NCBI GenBank assembly: GCA_964462585.1
Contig: CAYXAK010000030.1
Span: 1-22,445, forward strand
Direction: 5' to 3'
DNA from: Halarsenatibacter sp964462585
GTDB taxonomy: Bacteria; Bacillota; Halanaerobiia; Halanaerobiales; Halarsenatibacteraceae
Length of the DNA stretch: 22,445 bases
Shown piece after piece: positions 15,302 through 22,445 of this stretch. Position 1 is the stretch's first letter; the number at the start of each line of letters is the position of its first letter. Under the pieces are notes generated by a model. That model saw only the letters and a program-made list of their open reading frames with translations, had not been told where the DNA came from and ran no database searches. Both the position numbers and the translations under genes were made by a program.

Positions 15302-16676
15302 CGGTCACAGGCTTGAGGCGGGCGGTGAAATGGCGCAGTATCTCCGGTTCATAGGTGAACTCCAGCCCCGTCAGCTCATCGGCATACTCGCAGATATTGC
15401 CCAGTGCATCGGCCACAACCTGCAGGTGATTGTCGGTATAGACCCGGCGCGGTATGGTGAGTCTGGTCAGCTCCAGCGGGGCTTCCAGCTGCTCGCCCGT
15501 ATCCTGATCACGGCCCAGCAGGAAAGAACCTATCTCCACGCTGCGCACACCGGCTTCCAGATAGAGGGCATTGGCCAGCGCCTGACCCGGGAACTGATGA
15601 TAGGGGATCCGGGGCAGCATGCGGCCGGCATCGACGAAAATGGCATGGCCGCCTGCAGGTGACTGTATGGGCACACCTCTCTCCTTGAGCATCTCACCCA
15701 GGTGGGCCACCTGACCTATGCGGTGGTTGAGATAATCGTAATCTATGCCCTCTCTCAGCCCCACGGCCAGGGCCTCCAGATCGCGTCCGGCCAGACCGCC
15801 ATAGGTGGGAAAACCCTCGAGCGGCACCAGGCGGGAACGGACCTGTCTGTACAGCTCTTCATCCTCTTTTACGCCGATGATGCCGCCGATATTTACGATG
15901 GCATCCTTTTTGGCGCTGAGTGTAAAGGCATCGGCCAGAGAGAACATTTTCTGCACGATCTCTGCTATGGAGCTCTCCCGATAGCCCTCCTCCCTTTCTT
16001 TGATAAAGTAGGCATTTTCGGCAAAGCGGGCGGCATCGAGCACCAGGGGCAGCCCGTATCTGTCGGCTATCTTTTTGACCTCCTTCATATTGGCCAGTGA
16101 GACAGGCTGGCCGCCGGCAGAGTTGCAGGTGACGGTGATGATGATAAAGCCCACCTCACTCCGGGGCGTCTCCTGCAGAAAATGCTCCAGCTTCTCCGTA
16201 TCCATATTGCCCTTGAAGGGGTGGTCGGTCTCTGTATCATAGGCTGCATCCAGAACAAAATTCCTGGCCCGGCCCCCGGCCAGCTCCACATGTGCCCTGG
16301 TGGTGTCAAAATGCATGTTGTTTATCACATACTGATTTTCTTCCATCAGGGCGGGAAAGAGCACCTGTTCCGCGCCGCGGCCCTGGTGGGCGGGGAGTAT
16401 GTATTCATGTCCGGTTATTTCGGCGGCGGTCTCCTCCAGCCTGAAATAACTGCGGCTGCCGGCATATGATTCATCACCCTTCATCATTCCGGCCCACTGT
16501 TCCTGGCTCATGGCACCTGTGCCGCTGTCGGTGAGAAGATCAATATATACCTGGTCTGAACTGAGGGCGAAGAGGTTATAACCCGCCTCCTCCAGCGCCT
16601 TTTCCCGCTGGGGTCGGCTGAGCTGTTTGATAGGCTCGACCATCTTGATCCGGTAGGGTTCAGCCCTGTAATCCAT
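15302..16676 (-). CDS. tnaA: Tryptophanase (tryptophan indole-lyase), 3' end in gap
   Basis: PLP enzyme that splits tryptophan into indole, pyruvate and ammonia. The PLP lysine is K257 in SAKKD, and QGRG (98-101), FAENAYFIKE and EGFPTYGGLAGRDLEA are visible. Tryptophanase is favoured over tyrosine phenol-lyase by V380-E-I-G-S-F-L-L-G-R-D, where tyrosine phenol-lyases have an Arg (MERG), and by H449 in RHFTARLK, equivalent to the C-terminal His of E. coli TnaA. Only a few C-terminal residues are missing. Start ATG 16676 has GGAGG about 10 nt upstream. It is divergent from nifJ, which consumes its product pyruvate. No tnaC-like leader with Trp is seen. Confidence 0.92.
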
Positions 16677-16723
16677 TTATTCTGCACCTCCGTATTAGCT
16701 GGCTCACAATTTTATGCTGCAAA

Positions 16724-16750
16724 AATTATATGGCCTGTAATTATATGGTC
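16724..16750. repeat. Tandem operator-like repeats in the tnaA leader
   Basis: AATTATATGGCC (16724-16735) and AATTATATGGTC (16739-16750) are near-identical 12-mers with a period of 15 bp, between the candidate tnaA promoter and its start codon. They could be binding sites for a regulator of tnaA; alternatively they are just AT-rich promoter-like DNA. Confidence 0.4.
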
Positions 16751-16768
16751 TTGCATGCTCCAACTTTA

Positions 16769-16798
16769 ATTATACTGTTAGAGGGGGCCTAAAATCAA
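16769..16798 (-). promoter_or_regulatory. Candidate promoter of tnaA
   Basis: On the minus strand TTGATT (16798-16793), 18 bp, then TATAAT (16774-16769). The -10 is perfect and the -35 matches 4/6. Start near 16762 gives a leader of about 86 nt. Two further TATAAT-like boxes lie downstream without good -35 partners. Confidence 0.55.
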
Positions 16799-16820
16799 GA
16801 GAATCCCTATGAGTTAAAAT

Positions 16821-16849
16821 TTGACAGGTGAAAGGGCATAATATATACT
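16821..16849 (+). promoter_or_regulatory. Sigma-A promoter of nifJ
   Basis: TTGACA (16821-16826), 17 bp, TATACT (16844-16849): a near-consensus promoter, with start expected near 16856 and a 50-nt leader. It suggests strong constitutive or lightly regulated expression. It is divergent from the tnaA promoter, with 22 bp between the two -35 boxes. Confidence 0.9.
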
Positions 16850-16905
16850 TAAAATACGTGTATCCATGTAAAAATATAATTCCCCCCCAGGAGGTATAAA
16901 CTGAG

Positions 16906-19900
16906 ATGACAGAGATGAAATCGATGGACGGAAATACGGCTGCCGCCCATGTAGCCTACGCCTTTACAGATGTGGCAGCGATATATCCCATCACACCCTC
17001 TTCTCCCATGGCTGAGATGGTCGATCAGTGGAGCGCCTACGGGCGCAAGAACCTTTTCGACCAGGAAGTAAAGCTGACCGAGATGCAGTCAGAGGGAGGA
17101 GCAGCAGGTGCCGTGCACGGTTCCCTGGCCACAGGTGCACTTACCACCACCTTTACAGCTTCNNNNNNNNNNNNNNNNNNNNNNNNNNNNNNNNNNNNNN
17201 NNNNNNNNNNNNNNNNNNNNNNNNNNNNNNNNNNNNNNNNNNNNNNNNNNNNNNNNNNNNNNCACGAGATCCAGAAGATAGAGGTGCTGGAATACGATGA
17301 GCTGGCAGAGCTTTTCGATCAGGAGGCGGCCGATGCCTTCAGAGAGAATGCCATGAAACCAGAAGATCCGGTGACAAGGGGTACAGCCCAGAACCCGGAT
17401 ATCTTCTTCCAGGCCCGCGAGGCTGTAAATCCCTATTATGAAGAGGCACCGGATATTGTGGCTGACTGTATGGATGAAATCAGTGAGCTCACAGGCAGAA
17501 AATATCGTCCCTTCAATTACTATGGTCCGGAAGATGCAGAACATATCATAGTGGCCATGGGTTCTGTAACTTCCACCATAGAGGAGACCATAGATTATAT
17601 GCGGGGCAGAGGTGAGAAAGTTGGACTTATCAATGTTCACCTCTATCGTCCCTTCTCCCGCAAATACTTCCTGGAGGCGCTGCCGGAGAGCACGGAGAGA
17701 ATTGCCGTGCTGGACAGGACCAAAGAACCCGGCGCCGACAGAGAGCCGCTGCATGAGGATGTGCGCTCATTCTTTTATGATATGGATAAACAGCCTCTGA
17801 TTGTGGGCGGCCGTTACGGTCTCAGCTCCAAAGATACCAACCCCTCACATATCAAATCTGTCTATGATAATCTGAAGCAGTCCGAGCCCAAGGATGATTT
17901 CACGGTGGCCATCGAGGACGATGTCACCTACACCTCCCTGCCCGTGAAAGAGGAGATCGATTCCTCGCCCGAGGGCACCAAGAGATGCAAGTTCTGGGGC
18001 TTCGGTTCAGATGGCACGGTGAGCGCCAACAAGAATGCCATCAAGATAATAGGCAACAACACCGACCTCTATGCTCAGGGCTATTTCTCCTATGACGCCA
18101 AAAAGTCCGGTGGTGTGACGGTATCGCATCTTCGCTTCGGCGAAGAGGAGATCAAGTCCACCTATCTCATCAACAGGGCCGATTATGTGGCCTGCCACAA
18201 TGAAGCCTATGTCGATAAATTCGATATGCACTCCGATCTCAGGCCCGGCGGCACCTTCCTTCTCAACTGCACCTGGGATCAGGATGAGCTGGGCGAGAAG
18301 CTGCCAGCCGATATGAAGAGATATATAGCCGAAAATGATATCGAATTCTATATAGTCGACGGTGTGGATATCGCAGAGGAAGTCGGTCTGGGCCGGCGCA
18401 TCAACATGATCATGCAGACCTGCTTTTTCAAGCTGGCCGAGATCATCCCCATAGATGATGCCATACAGTATCTGAAGGATGCCGTGGTCGATTCCTACGG
18501 ACACAAAGGCGAGAAGATTGTCGAGATGAACCACAGAGCCATCGACAGATCCTTAGAAGGGCTGGAGAAGGTCGATGTGCCAGAAAGCTGGGCCGGGGCC
18601 AGCTCCGAAGAGGAGGAAGAAAAGCCGGAAAGACCGGAATTCATCGAAGAGGTGCTGGAACCGATCGCCAGACAGCGGGGCGATGATCTGCCAGTCAGCA
18701 CCTTTGCCGACCGCGCCGATGGCAGTTTCCCTCAGGGTGTCTCTCAGCACGAGAAGAGGGGCATAGCCCTGCACGTGCCCGACTGGCTGGAAGAGAACTG
18801 CATACAGTGCAACCAGTGTGCCTTTGTCTGCCCGCATTCTGTCATCCGTCCCTTCCTGCTCGACGGGGAAGAGATGGAAGAAGCGCCTGAGGGTATGGAG
18901 ACACTGGACGCCCGGGGCCGCAACCTGGATGAATTCGAATATCGCATACAGGTCAGCCCTCTGGACTGCACAGGCTGCGGTGTCTGTGTCGAGACCTGCC
19001 CGGCTCCCGAGAAGGCGCTGGAGATGAAGGACTTCTCCGCAATGGTGGAGCAGGAGAAAGAGAACTGGGAATATGTGGCTGAGAATGTAAGCTACAAAGA
19101 GGATGTGGCCAGAGCCGATACGATCAAGGGCAGCCAGTTCCAGAAGCCGCTGCTGGAGTTCCACGGAGCCTGTGCCGGCTGTGGCGAGACAGCCTATGCC
19201 CGCCTCGTCACACAGCTCTTCGGCGAGCGCATGCTGATCGCCAATGCCACCGGCTGCTCCTCTATCTGGGGGGGCACCGCTCCTTCCACGGTCTACACCA
19301 CAAATGAGAAGGGTGAAGGTCCGGCCTGGGCCAACTCCCTCTTCGAGGACAATGCCGAGTACGGTTTCGGCATGCATCTTGGCAATGAACAGCTGCGCGC
19401 CCGCATTGCCGACAGCATGGAAGCAGCCATCGAAGCCGGCGAAGTATCCGGTGAACTGGAGGAACTCTTCAGCAGCTGGCTGGAGAACAGAGATGATGGT
19501 GAGCTTTCCTATGAGCTGGCTCAGGATATAAAACCCAAACTGGATGAAGTCGACGGCAGTGAGAATATAGAGGAGATCAAGCGCCTCAAGCCCTATCTCA
19601 CCAAACGCTCGCAGTGGATATTCGGTGGAGATGGCTGGGCCTATGATATAGGTTTTGGCGGCCTCGATCATGTCATGGCTTCAGGTGAGGATGTAAATGT
19701 GCTGGTATTCGACACAGAGGTCTATTCCAACACAGGCGGCCAGTCCTCCAAAGCCACACCGCTGGCAGCAGCGGCCAAATTTGCCGCCTCCGGTAAGGAG
19801 ACCAGCAAGAAAGACCTGGGCCAGATGCTCATGACCTATGGCTATATATACGTGGCTCAGATAGCTCTGGGCGCAGATATGAACCAGGCCATCAAGGCCA

Positions 19901-20304
19901 TCAATGAAGCCGAGGCCTATGACGGTCCTTCGATCGTGATAGCCTACTCTCCCTGCATAGCCATGGGAATAAAAGAAGGCATGAACAAGAGCGTCGAACA
20001 GCAGGAAAATGCAGTCGAAGCGGGCTACTGGCACCTCTACCGCTTCAATCCCGAGCTGAAGGAAAAGGGCGAGAATCCCTTCTCACTGGATTCCGACGAG
20101 CCCACCGGTTCTATGCGGGACTTCCTGCTCAGCGAGGTCCGCTTCACCTCACTCCAGCAGGAGTTTCCCGAGATAGCCGAGGAGCTCTTCGGGAGGGCCG
20201 AGGAGGATGCGCTTGAGCGCTACAAAACCTACAGACGCCTGGAGAAGAGCTTCGAGCCGGAGGAGCTTGAGGGAGATGAGGAAGAGGATGAGAGTGAAGA
20301 ATGA
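16906..20304 (+). CDS. nifJ: Single-chain pyruvate:ferredoxin oxidoreductase (gap inside)
   Basis: Oxidises pyruvate and CoA to acetyl-CoA and CO2, reducing ferredoxin. Domain order (numbering counts the N run as about 33 residues): pyruvate-binding domain I with YPITPSSPMAEM near residue 26, domain II with MGSVTSTIEETI and LYRPF, the CoA/gamma domain with FWGFGSDGTVSANKN, a ferredoxin domain starting at C632 (CIQCNQCAFVCP) and C688 (CTGCGVCVETCP), then the TPP domain with ACAGCGE near 755-760, GDGWAYDIG from 908 and YSNTGGQ. The C-terminus is highly acidic. The gap (17163-17262) removes part of domain I; compared with known enzymes about 90 residues are missing. AGGAGG precedes ATG 16906 by 11 nt. 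It is probably monocistronic, ended by the hairpin at 20352-20390. Confidence 0.96.
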   Translation: MTEMKSMDGNTAAAHVAYAFTDVAAIYPITPSSPMAEMVDQWSAYGRKNLFDQEVKLTEMQSEGGAAGAVHGSLATGALTTTFTAXXXXXXXXXXXXXXXXXXXXXXXXXXXXXXXXXXHEIQKIEVLEYDELAELFDQEAADAFRENAMKPEDPVTRGTAQNPDIFFQAREAVNPYYEEAPDIVADCMDEISELTGRKYRPFNYYGPEDAEHIIVAMGSVTSTIEETIDYMRGRGEKVGLINVHLYRPFSRKYFLEALPESTERIAVLDRTKEPGADREPLHEDVRSFFYDMDKQPLIVGGRYGLSSKDTNPSHIKSVYDNLKQSEPKDDFTVAIEDDVTYTSLPVKEEIDSSPEGTKRCKFWGFGSDGTVSANKNAIKIIGNNTDLYAQGYFSYDAKKSGGVTVSHLRFGEEEIKSTYLINRADYVACHNEAYVDKFDMHSDLRPGGTFLLNCTWDQDELGEKLPADMKRYIAENDIEFYIVDGVDIAEEVGLGRRINMIMQTCFFKLAEIIPIDDAIQYLKDAVVDSYGHKGEKIVEMNHRAIDRSLEGLEKVDVPESWAGASSEEEEEKPERPEFIEEVLEPIARQRGDDLPVSTFADRADGSFPQGVSQHEKRGIALHVPDWLEENCIQCNQCAFVCPHSVIRPFLLDGEEMEEAPEGMETLDARGRNLDEFEYRIQVSPLDCTGCGVCVETCPAPEKALEMKDFSAMVEQEKENWEYVAENVSYKEDVARADTIKGSQFQKPLLEFHGACAGCGETAYARLVTQLFGERMLIANATGCSSIWGGTAPSTVYTTNEKGEGPAWANSLFEDNAEYGFGMHLGNEQLRARIADSMEAAIEAGEVSGELEELFSSWLENRDDGELSYELAQDIKPKLDEVDGSENIEEIKRLKPYLTKRSQWIFGGDGWAYDIGFGGLDHVMASGEDVNVLVFDTEVYSNTGGQSSKATPLAAAAKFAASGKETSKKDLGQMLMTYGYIYVAQIALGADMNQAIKAINEAEAYDGPSIVIAYSPCIAMGIKEGMNKSVEQQENAVEAGYWHLYRFNPELKEKGENPFSLDSDEPTGSMRDFLLSEVRFTSLQQEFPEIAEELFGRAEEDALERYKTYRRLEKSFEPEELEGDEEEDESEE
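17163..17262. other. Assembly gap (100 N) inside nifJ
   Basis: Exactly 100 N. The flanks TTTFTAS and HEIQKIEVL are normally about 90 residues apart in this family, so the true missing length is probably near 270-280 bp. The gene is very likely intact in the organism. Confidence 0.97.
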
Positions 20305-20351
20305 TTAGAGGTGATGATCTTCTGAAATCCGACGAATAGAGTGTAAGATAA

Positions 20352-20390
20352 AAAGCACCGGGGAAGCGATCTGCGCTTCTCCGGTGCTTT
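20352..20390 (+). terminator. Long hairpin terminator after nifJ
   Basis: A 17-bp stem (20352-20368 with 20374-20390) contains one G-U pair and has the 5-nt loop ATCTG. The stem begins with AAA and ends with TTT, but there is no long T tract after it. It lies 48 bp past the nifJ stop and can act in either direction. The rest of 20305-20487 is AT-rich, with no clear gene. Confidence 0.8.
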
Positions 20391-20487
20391 ATGTAATTAA
20401 CTAATTTTATGCATATTACATAGAGGTATTATCTAGAGCTATTATTTATTATCCAATATATACTGGAGTGGAAAGGGTGCTTTATTT

Positions 20488-21108
20488 ATGGATGATAGAG
20501 ATGATCGGAATGAGAAGCGGGTGGATCAACTGAAGATGAGTGAAGAGGATATACCGATAAAGCAGCTGCTCCTTTTGCAGGTGCTTTTAACTGTCATTGC
20601 AGCGGCATTAATAGCCTATTTTTATTCACCTGACTGGATTGAGCTCATGCTGAAACCCGGCGGCACAGCCTTCAATATCGCTGCCGGCCTGCTGGGAGCA
20701 GCCGTGCTTATTCTGCCGGCCTGGCTCTATTCTATCTTCAGGAGCGAGGAGCTGAGAAAGGCTGTAAAACCCCTGCTGCCGGTGGTCCGCAATCCTCTCG
20801 GCCTGCTTCTGCTGATAAGTTTTCTGGCAGGGCTGGGAGAGGAGCTGCTGTTCAGGGCTTTTCTGCAGCAGATGCTGGGGCTGTGGCCGGCGGCGGTGCT
20901 CTTCATGCTGGCACATGCCGGGTTCTGGGCCGTGCCGCCCCGGACGGAGGCCAGGCTGCTCTTCGCCCCCTTCTCACTGGCGGCAGGTGTGGTTATGGGG
21001 CTTCTCTTTCGCGAAGCCGGTCTGCTGGCGGCCATAAACGCTCACTTTCTCTATGATCTGGCCGCCTTCTATATGCTCAAGAGAAATTATACCGGCTATG
21101 GAGGATAA
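20488..21108 (+). CDS. CPBP-family intramembrane glutamic protease
   Basis: A 206-residue membrane protein of the CAAX protease/bacteriocin-processing (CPBP, Abi) family. The catalytic pattern is present: E118-E119-L-L-F-R123 in one helix, H143 in LAHAGFW, and H186 in NAHFLYD. About six hydrophobic segments follow a charged, acidic 25-residue N-terminal tail. An AAAGGGTG ribosome site lies about 9 nt before the ATG. It is a single gene, convergent with the membrane protein gene at 21139-21834. Family members process peptides, act in bacteriocin immunity, or have unknown substrates; nothing nearby indicates which applies here. Confidence 0.88.
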   Translation: MDDRDDRNEKRVDQLKMSEEDIPIKQLLLLQVLLTVIAAALIAYFYSPDWIELMLKPGGTAFNIAAGLLGAAVLILPAWLYSIFRSEELRKAVKPLLPVVRNPLGLLLLISFLAGLGEELLFRAFLQQMLGLWPAAVLFMLAHAGFWAVPPRTEARLLFAPFSLAAGVVMGLLFREAGLLAAINAHFLYDLAAFYMLKRNYTGYGG

Positions 21109-21138
21109 AAAGGATAAAGACCTGACCTGCAGCCGAAA

Positions 21139-21834
21139 TCAGCCCCGCCAGGCCCGCACGAAGGCGGATACTCCCTGGAGCAGAAAGCCTCCAGCCACCC
21201 AGTAATATACCAGGCTGGGATAGGCGAGGATGAGAATGCCAACTCCGAGATAGATCGAGCCGGAAAAGACCAGGCTTATGCGTCTGGTTTCATTCTTTGT
21301 TTCATCTGCCACTTTATCCACCCCCATGATTAAGTGTTCTTTGATGCTGGATGCCCGGGTAGGATGTTTCGGTTTGACCTGGGTCAGCTGCCCCCTCACC
21401 TCTGACCAGAAATCGGGGAAGAAGATGATATTGAGGAAGATTCCGGCCAGAAGAAGGCTGAGGATATAGGTCGTGGTGGACCAGTAGTCTCCCCAGGAGA
21501 GGAGCATACCCACCTCGTCCATGAAAAGCCCCATGCCGATTCCGTACATGAGCGCCAGATCGCGCCTGCCGAAATAGCGGGAACCGACTATGGCGAACCA
21601 GCCGGCCAGGGCTATCAGGATGATACCGAAGGTAAGATGATGGATATGATAGCCGAAGAGTATGACATTTGTGCCCACATAGAACCTGAGCTCACCGGCT
21701 TTGGCCGCCTGTGAGGCCGGGCTCTGCACCGAACCGGCTATGATGACTGCCACTCTGATGAACAGAAATGAGAGAAGATAGGAACTGGTGATGATAAACG
21801 GTATCGTCCTGTCCTTTTTCAGTTCATCTGACAT
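21139..21834 (-). CDS. Integral membrane protein of unknown function with HxHH motif
   Basis: I do not recognise a named family. 231 residues with about six hydrophobic segments: roughly 11-35, 53-80, 92-113, 121-140 and two between 187 and 225. A polar loop 143-185 separates the last two from the rest. Notable conserved-looking polar residues lie in or next to membrane segments: H63, H65 and H66 in FGYHIHHLTFG, D106-E107 in GLFMDEVGM, and D116. These could form a metal site, which is inference. GGAGGG lies 8 nt before the ATG. It is downstream of, and separated by a terminator from, the AbrB gene on the same strand. Confidence 0.8.
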   Translation of the reverse strand: MSDELKKDRTIPFIITSSYLLSFLFIRVAVIIAGSVQSPASQAAKAGELRFYVGTNVILFGYHIHHLTFGIILIALAGWFAIVGSRYFGRRDLALMYGIGMGLFMDEVGMLLSWGDYWSTTTYILSLLLAGIFLNIIFFPDFWSEVRGQLTQVKPKHPTRASSIKEHLIMGVDKVADETKNETRRISLVFSGSIYLGVGILILAYPSLVYYWVAGGFLLQGVSAFVRAWRG

Positions 21835-21915
21835 GGAAATATCCCTCCAGAGCGGCTGTTTTATGCTGAACTTATGCGCTTATAATTTTAACATATCAGA
21901 CGGGAAAACTCCAGA

Positions 21916-21952
21916 TAAAAATAAAAAAAGACGCCAGACACAGCTGACGCCT
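21916..21952 (-). terminator. Rho-independent terminator of the AbrB gene
   Basis: On the minus strand AGGCGTCAG-CTGTGT-CTGGCGTCT forms a 9-bp stem with two G-U pairs, followed by TTTTTTATTTTTAT. It lies 44 bp past the abrB-like stop. Confidence 0.88.
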
Positions 21953-21995
21953 CAGTTTACCGCTCACAATGGCCGGGAGAGATTCGGACAGTAAA

Positions 21996-22241
21996 TTATG
22001 ATTTTTTGTTGAGTTCTTCCAGGCAGTCCTCGCAGACCTTCTTGCCCTGATAGGATATGAGATTGTCGACACTGGAACAGAGCGTGCATCCTGGCTCATA
22101 TTTTTTCAGGATTACGGTATCATCTTCCACATATATTTCCATGGGATCTTTTTTGTCGATATTGAGCGTTTCTCTCAGCTCCTTGGGAAGCACAATTCTG
22201 CCCAGCTGATCCACCCGCCGAACTATACCGGTTGCTTTCAC
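21996..22241 (-). CDS. AbrB-family transition-state regulator with zinc-ribbon-like tail
   Basis: An 81-residue DNA-binding regulator. Residues 1-50 follow Bacillus AbrB closely: KATGIVRRVDQLGRIVLPKELR, then LNIDKKDPMEIYVEDDTVILKKY. The tail differs from AbrB and holds C52-x-x-C55 and C70-x-x-C73, a likely zinc or redox site also seen in AbrB-like proteins of clostridia. Start is GTG at 22241, with AAGGAG about 9 nt upstream; an ATG seven bases earlier is out of frame. It has its own promoter and terminator. Targets are unknown. Confidence 0.93.
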   Translation of the reverse strand: MKATGIVRRVDQLGRIVLPKELRETLNIDKKDPMEIYVEDDTVILKKYEPGCTLCSSVDNLISYQGKKVCEDCLEELNKKS

Positions 22242-22308
22242 CTTTCATCACTCCTTTTCTGCAGATTAAATTCTTTAATCTATGCTTTCAAATTCCTCTT
22301 CTCAACCT

Positions 22309-22337
22309 ATTATACCTTTAATTTACTATAAATTCAA
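22309..22337 (-). promoter_or_regulatory. Sigma-A promoter of the AbrB gene
   Basis: On the minus strand TTGAAT (22337-22332), 17 bp, TATAAT (22314-22309). Predicted start near 22302 gives a 60-nt leader. A 6-4-6 inverted repeat TTCAAA-GCAA-TTTGAA at 22370-22385, 32 bp upstream of the -35, is a possible operator. The remaining bases to 22445 show no gene. Confidence 0.85.
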
Positions 22338-22445
22338 GTTTTAACCTGCGAAGAATTTAATTACTATATTTCAAAGCAATTTGAAGATTGCAGCAGCGGT
22401 AGCCGGCCGTGTCTTCCCTGCAGATGCAGATATGGAGTGATTTAA

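Noticed and set aside
15084..16676. Apparent fusion of tryptophanase with sequence beyond the gap
   Set aside because: The residues right of the gap are the leader of the aldo/keto reductase gene read through N; tryptophanase normally ends within a few codons of the gap edge.
15302..16676. Tyrosine phenol-lyase instead of tryptophanase
   Set aside because: The key Arg of tyrosine phenol-lyase (MERG) is Ile here (VEIG), and the tryptophanase-type C-terminal His (RHFTARLK) is present.
16712..16756. TnaC-like leader peptide upstream of tnaA
   Set aside because: The 14-codon ORF has no tryptophan and its GGAG is only 1 nt from the ATG.
18553..19671. 372-codon leftward open frame inside nifJ
   Set aside because: Antisense shadow of a GC-rich, strongly conserved coding region; no ribosome site or family resemblance.

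Overview
The window looks like a piece of a draft genome from an anaerobic, fermentative, halophilic Gram-positive (Firmicutes) bacterium. A Halanaerobiales-type organism is my best guess. The reasons are: Bacillus-style sigma-A promoters and strong AGGAGG ribosome sites, an AbrB regulator, ferredoxin-dependent pyruvate metabolism, and strongly acidic proteins (Glu/Asp-rich tails and loops in the pyruvate oxidoreductase, the ZIP transporter and the M28-like peptidase). The taxon is inference. The assembly is broken by three runs of exactly 100 N (9477-9576, 15202-15301, 17163-17262), which are placeholder scaffold gaps and cut into or border five genes.

Layout. 1-666: upstream terminator, tRNA-Ser(UGA) on the minus strand with its own promoter and terminator, and a repeat-rich leader. 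667-2963: an M28-like zinc aminopeptidase (DUF4910/COG4310 type) translationally coupled to a GNAT acetyltransferase. 3110-6131: a complete four-subunit pyruvate:ferredoxin oxidoreductase operon (porG-porD-porA-porB) with a strong terminator. 6320-9476: a consensus promoter followed by three overlapping genes, two paralogous three-cysteine proteins (DUF2229/COG3580 type and COG3581 type) and a BadF/HgdC-type ATP-dependent activase. This looks like a free-standing ATP-driven low-potential electron-transfer system related to 2-hydroxyacyl-CoA dehydratases and double-cubane proteins. Its reaction is unknown and it is the most interesting item here. 9577-13931: MoxR ATPase, DUF58 protein, a DUF4129-tailed membrane protein, a possible 12-codon ORF, and a ZupT-like zinc transporter.

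14027-16676 (minus strand): tryptophanase followed by an aldo/keto reductase carrying two 4Fe-4S motifs. Divergent from it, 16906-20304 encodes a single-chain pyruvate:ferredoxin oxidoreductase (nifJ type) under a near-perfect promoter. 20488-22241: a CPBP intramembrane protease, a membrane protein of unknown function with an H-x-H-H motif, and an AbrB-family regulator with a zinc-ribbon-like tail and its own promoter and terminator.

How the genes could work together (inference): tryptophanase makes pyruvate from tryptophan, and the two unrelated-architecture pyruvate oxidoreductases turn pyruvate into acetyl-CoA, CO2 and reduced ferredoxin. The Fe-S aldo/keto reductase and the activase trio are plausible consumers of low-potential electrons. 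The peptidase could supply amino acids.
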